Source of the DNA: Flavobacteriales bacterium
GTDB taxonomy: Bacteria; Bacteroidota; Bacteroidia; Flavobacteriales_D; Crocinitomicaceae
Length of the DNA: 6,428 bases
Direction of reading: 5' to 3'
NCBI GenBank assembly: GCA_947461185.1
Contig: CANHJY010000118.1
Location: 1 to 6,428 of the forward strand
In this document: one piece after another, positions 4,798 through 6,428 of the stretch
Position numbering within the stretch: position 1 is the stretch's first letter
Layout of the letters: the number at the start of each line of letters is the position of its first letter
Notes under the pieces: generated by a model
What the model saw: only the letters and a program-made list of their open reading frames with translations
Told to the model about the DNA's origin: nothing
The model's database searches: none
Position numbers and translations under genes: made by a program

Positions 4798-6428
4798 ATG
4801 TCATTTGAATTACCATTTGAAGGACTTCAAACAAAACGCGCAAGAGCGTTATTAATACAATACGGAAATAACGAACTGCCAAAGGACAAGCCAAAAATGA
4901 TTTTTAGAATTGCCTTTGAAGTGCTTAAAGAGCCCATGTTTATTCTTTTAATATCTTGCGGTTTACTCTATTTTTTGTTTGGAGACTATCAAGAGGGAAC
5001 CATTTTACTTAGTACGATAATAATAATAATTGCAATTACCCTATTTCAGCATCGACGAACCGAAAAAGCCTTATATGAACTTAATAAGTTAGCCGTTTCG
5101 AAGGTACTTGTGTATCGTGATAAGGAGTTAAAATGGATCTCTTCCATTGAATTGGTTATTGATGATATTGTTAAACTAACTGAAGGTTGCATTGTCCCTG
5201 CTGATGGCATTTATATCTATGGAGACGGCATTGCTGTTGACGAATCATTTCTAACTGGGGAATCGAATGCCGTTTATAAATCAATCGAAAAAATTAATGT
5301 CTTATATAGTGGCTCCTTCATTGTAAATGGTGGAGGTTTCATGAAAATTGAAAAAACAGGTGTTCAAACAGAAATTGGTAAAATTGGAAAATCACTTCAG
5401 ACTATTCAACAAGAAACCTCTCCACTTCAGATAGAATTCAAGAAATTAATTAGGAGCCTTTCAATAATCGGGATCTTCTTAAGTATTTTGGTTGCATTTT
5501 TATTTTATTTAAATCGGCATGACTTAACCAATTCTATACTAAATGGTCTCAGCGCTGCGATGGCGATACTTCCAGAAGAGTTCCCTGTTGTATTTACGAT
5601 ATTTACAATTCTTGGATCCCTCAAACTAAGTCGAATAAAAGTACTAACGAGAAAACAGAATGCGATAGAGAACATAGGTTCAGTTACCTCAATATGTTGC
5701 GACAAAACCGGAACATTAACTCAAAACAGCATGAAGTTAACTGATATATATGAAAATAACTCGTGGAAAAACATTGAATCCCAAAACACAAATTTCATTC
5801 ATTTACAATCGTTAATCAACAAACTTGGACTTGCTACAGAAAGCGAAAGTTTTGACGCAATGGATAAAGCTATTATTAAACTATCTGACAAAGAGAAAAA
5901 TAATAATTATAGAAGTATTAAAGACTTTCCGTTTAACACTTCAAAAATGATATACACCAGGATTAGATGCCAAAATGAAAGCAAGCAGTCAATAGTTTTC
6001 TCAAAAGGAGCTCCTGAAAGTATAATCAACATGTGTTTCGAAGATACTGAAACCATTCGAAAATTAGAAAAACAAGTCATTGAAATGGCAAATTCTGGAA
6101 AACGAATTATTGCGCTCGCAAGTTATAATTTGGATGATGGAAAAATTCCACTTGAATTACCTACAAAAAAATATCATTTTGAAGGTTTGTTCGCATTTGA
6201 AGACCCGATCAGAGCTGAGGTACCCAATGCCGTTCAATGCTGCAAAAATGCAGGAATCAAAATATTCTTGATAACCGGTGATTTTCCCAACACAGCATTA
6301 GGTATCGCAAAACAAATTGGCATAGAATCTAACGGTGAAGTATTAAAAGGAGACGAAATTGATATGCTATCGGACGAAGAACTTACGATTTCTTTATCTA
6401 AAAGTAAGGTTATTGCGAGGGTGAAACC
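4798..6428 (+). CDS. Cation-transporting P-type ATPase (P2-like, Ca2+/Mg2+-type family), C-terminal part beyond the window
   Basis: The frame is open from ATG 4798 to the right edge (543 codons); a TAA at 4795-4797 directly precedes the ATG and fixes the start. Order of parts: a cation-ATPase N-terminal segment (about 7-60, with YGNNELP), two membrane helices (about 46-62 and 66-84), the actuator domain with LTGES (152-156), helices 3-4 (about 221-238 and 247-275) with PEEFP (259-263), the phosphorylation motif DKTGTLT with acceptor D302, a short nucleotide-binding domain with KGAPES (403-408), and DPIRAEV (469-475) and ITGD (492-495) of the returning P domain. The GDGVNDAP hinge and helices 5-10 are outside. 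It lacks N-terminal heavy-metal domains and CPC-type motifs, so it is not a Cu/Zn/Cd P1B pump. Calcium pumps carry PEGLP where this has PEEFP, so the ion (Ca2+, Mg2+, Mn2+ or other) is undetermined. A weak TAATTTTC (4777-4784) is the only promoter-like element seen ahead. Confidence 0.93.
   Translation, partial: MSFELPFEGLQTKRARALLIQYGNNELPKDKPKMIFRIAFEVLKEPMFILLISCGLLYFLFGDYQEGTILLSTIIIIIAITLFQHRRTEKALYELNKLAVSKVLVYRDKELKWISSIELVIDDIVKLTEGCIVPADGIYIYGDGIAVDESFLTGESNAVYKSIEKINVLYSGSFIVNGGGFMKIEKTGVQTEIGKIGKSLQTIQQETSPLQIEFKKLIRSLSIIGIFLSILVAFLFYLNRHDLTNSILNGLSAAMAILPEEFPVVFTIFTILGSLKLSRIKVLTRKQNAIENIGSVTSICCDKTGTLTQNSMKLTDIYENNSWKNIESQNTNFIHLQSLINKLGLATESESFDAMDKAIIKLSDKEKNNNYRSIKDFPFNTSKMIYTRIRCQNESKQSIVFSKGAPESIINMCFEDTETIRKLEKQVIEMANSGKRIIALASYNLDDGKIPLELPTKKYHFEGLFAFEDPIRAEVPNAVQCCKNAGIKIFLITGDFPNTALGIAKQIGIESNGEVLKGDEIDMLSDEELTISLSKSKVIARVK

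Noticed and set aside
5021..5035. ATA trinucleotide repeat in the ATPase gene as a phase-variation tract
   Set aside because: It encodes isoleucines of a membrane helix, is short, and gains or losses of a unit would keep the frame.
6080..6271. Plus-strand open frame of 63 codons
   Set aside because: It is out of frame within the P-type ATPase, whose frame is continuous and carries the DPIRAEV motif across this stretch.

Overview
The window looks like ordinary chromosomal DNA from a member of the Bacteroidota. The signs are an AT-rich base composition, start codons mostly without Shine-Dalgarno sequences, several copies of the TAnnTTTG promoter -7 element typical of the phylum, and a familiar set of housekeeping genes. 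No order or genus can be assigned from the sequence alone. There is no sign of phage, insertion sequence, CRISPR, tRNA or rRNA, and coding density is very high. The largest gap between genes is 147 bases.

Layout. Bases 1-222 (minus strand) hold the first 74 codons of tgt, the queuosine tRNA-guanine transglycosylase. A short divergent control region (223-301) separates it from a plus-strand run of five genes: a membrane-anchored family 2 glycosyltransferase (302-1438), an ECF-type sigma factor overlapping it by 7 bases (1432-2037), the 16S rRNA methyltransferase rsmG (2060-2680), the APS kinase cysC (2714-3304) and the PAP phosphatase cysQ (3323-4111). A minus-strand gene for an unrecognised 180-residue protein (4108-4650) converges on cysQ so tightly that both stop codons lie in one TTAA. 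A second divergent control region (4651-4797) leads to a P2-type cation-transporting ATPase that runs off the right edge (4798-6428, 543 codons present).

How the genes relate. cysC and cysQ are functionally linked: CysC makes PAPS from APS, and CysQ removes the PAP left after PAPS is used. Whether the PAPS feeds sulfate reduction or sulfotransferases cannot be decided here, because cysD/cysN, cysH and sulfotransferase genes are not in the window. The glycosyltransferase and sigma factor are likely translationally coupled. rsmG may have its own promoter in the 22-base gap in front of it. No anti-sigma gene adjoins the sigma factor.

Nothing here amounts to a new multi-gene system. The points most worth a second look are the uncharacterised 180-residue protein, the coupled glycosyltransferase/sigma pair without an anti-sigma factor, TTTG promoter-like motifs almost touching several start codons (which can mislead start calling), and two short direct repeats in the two divergent control regions.
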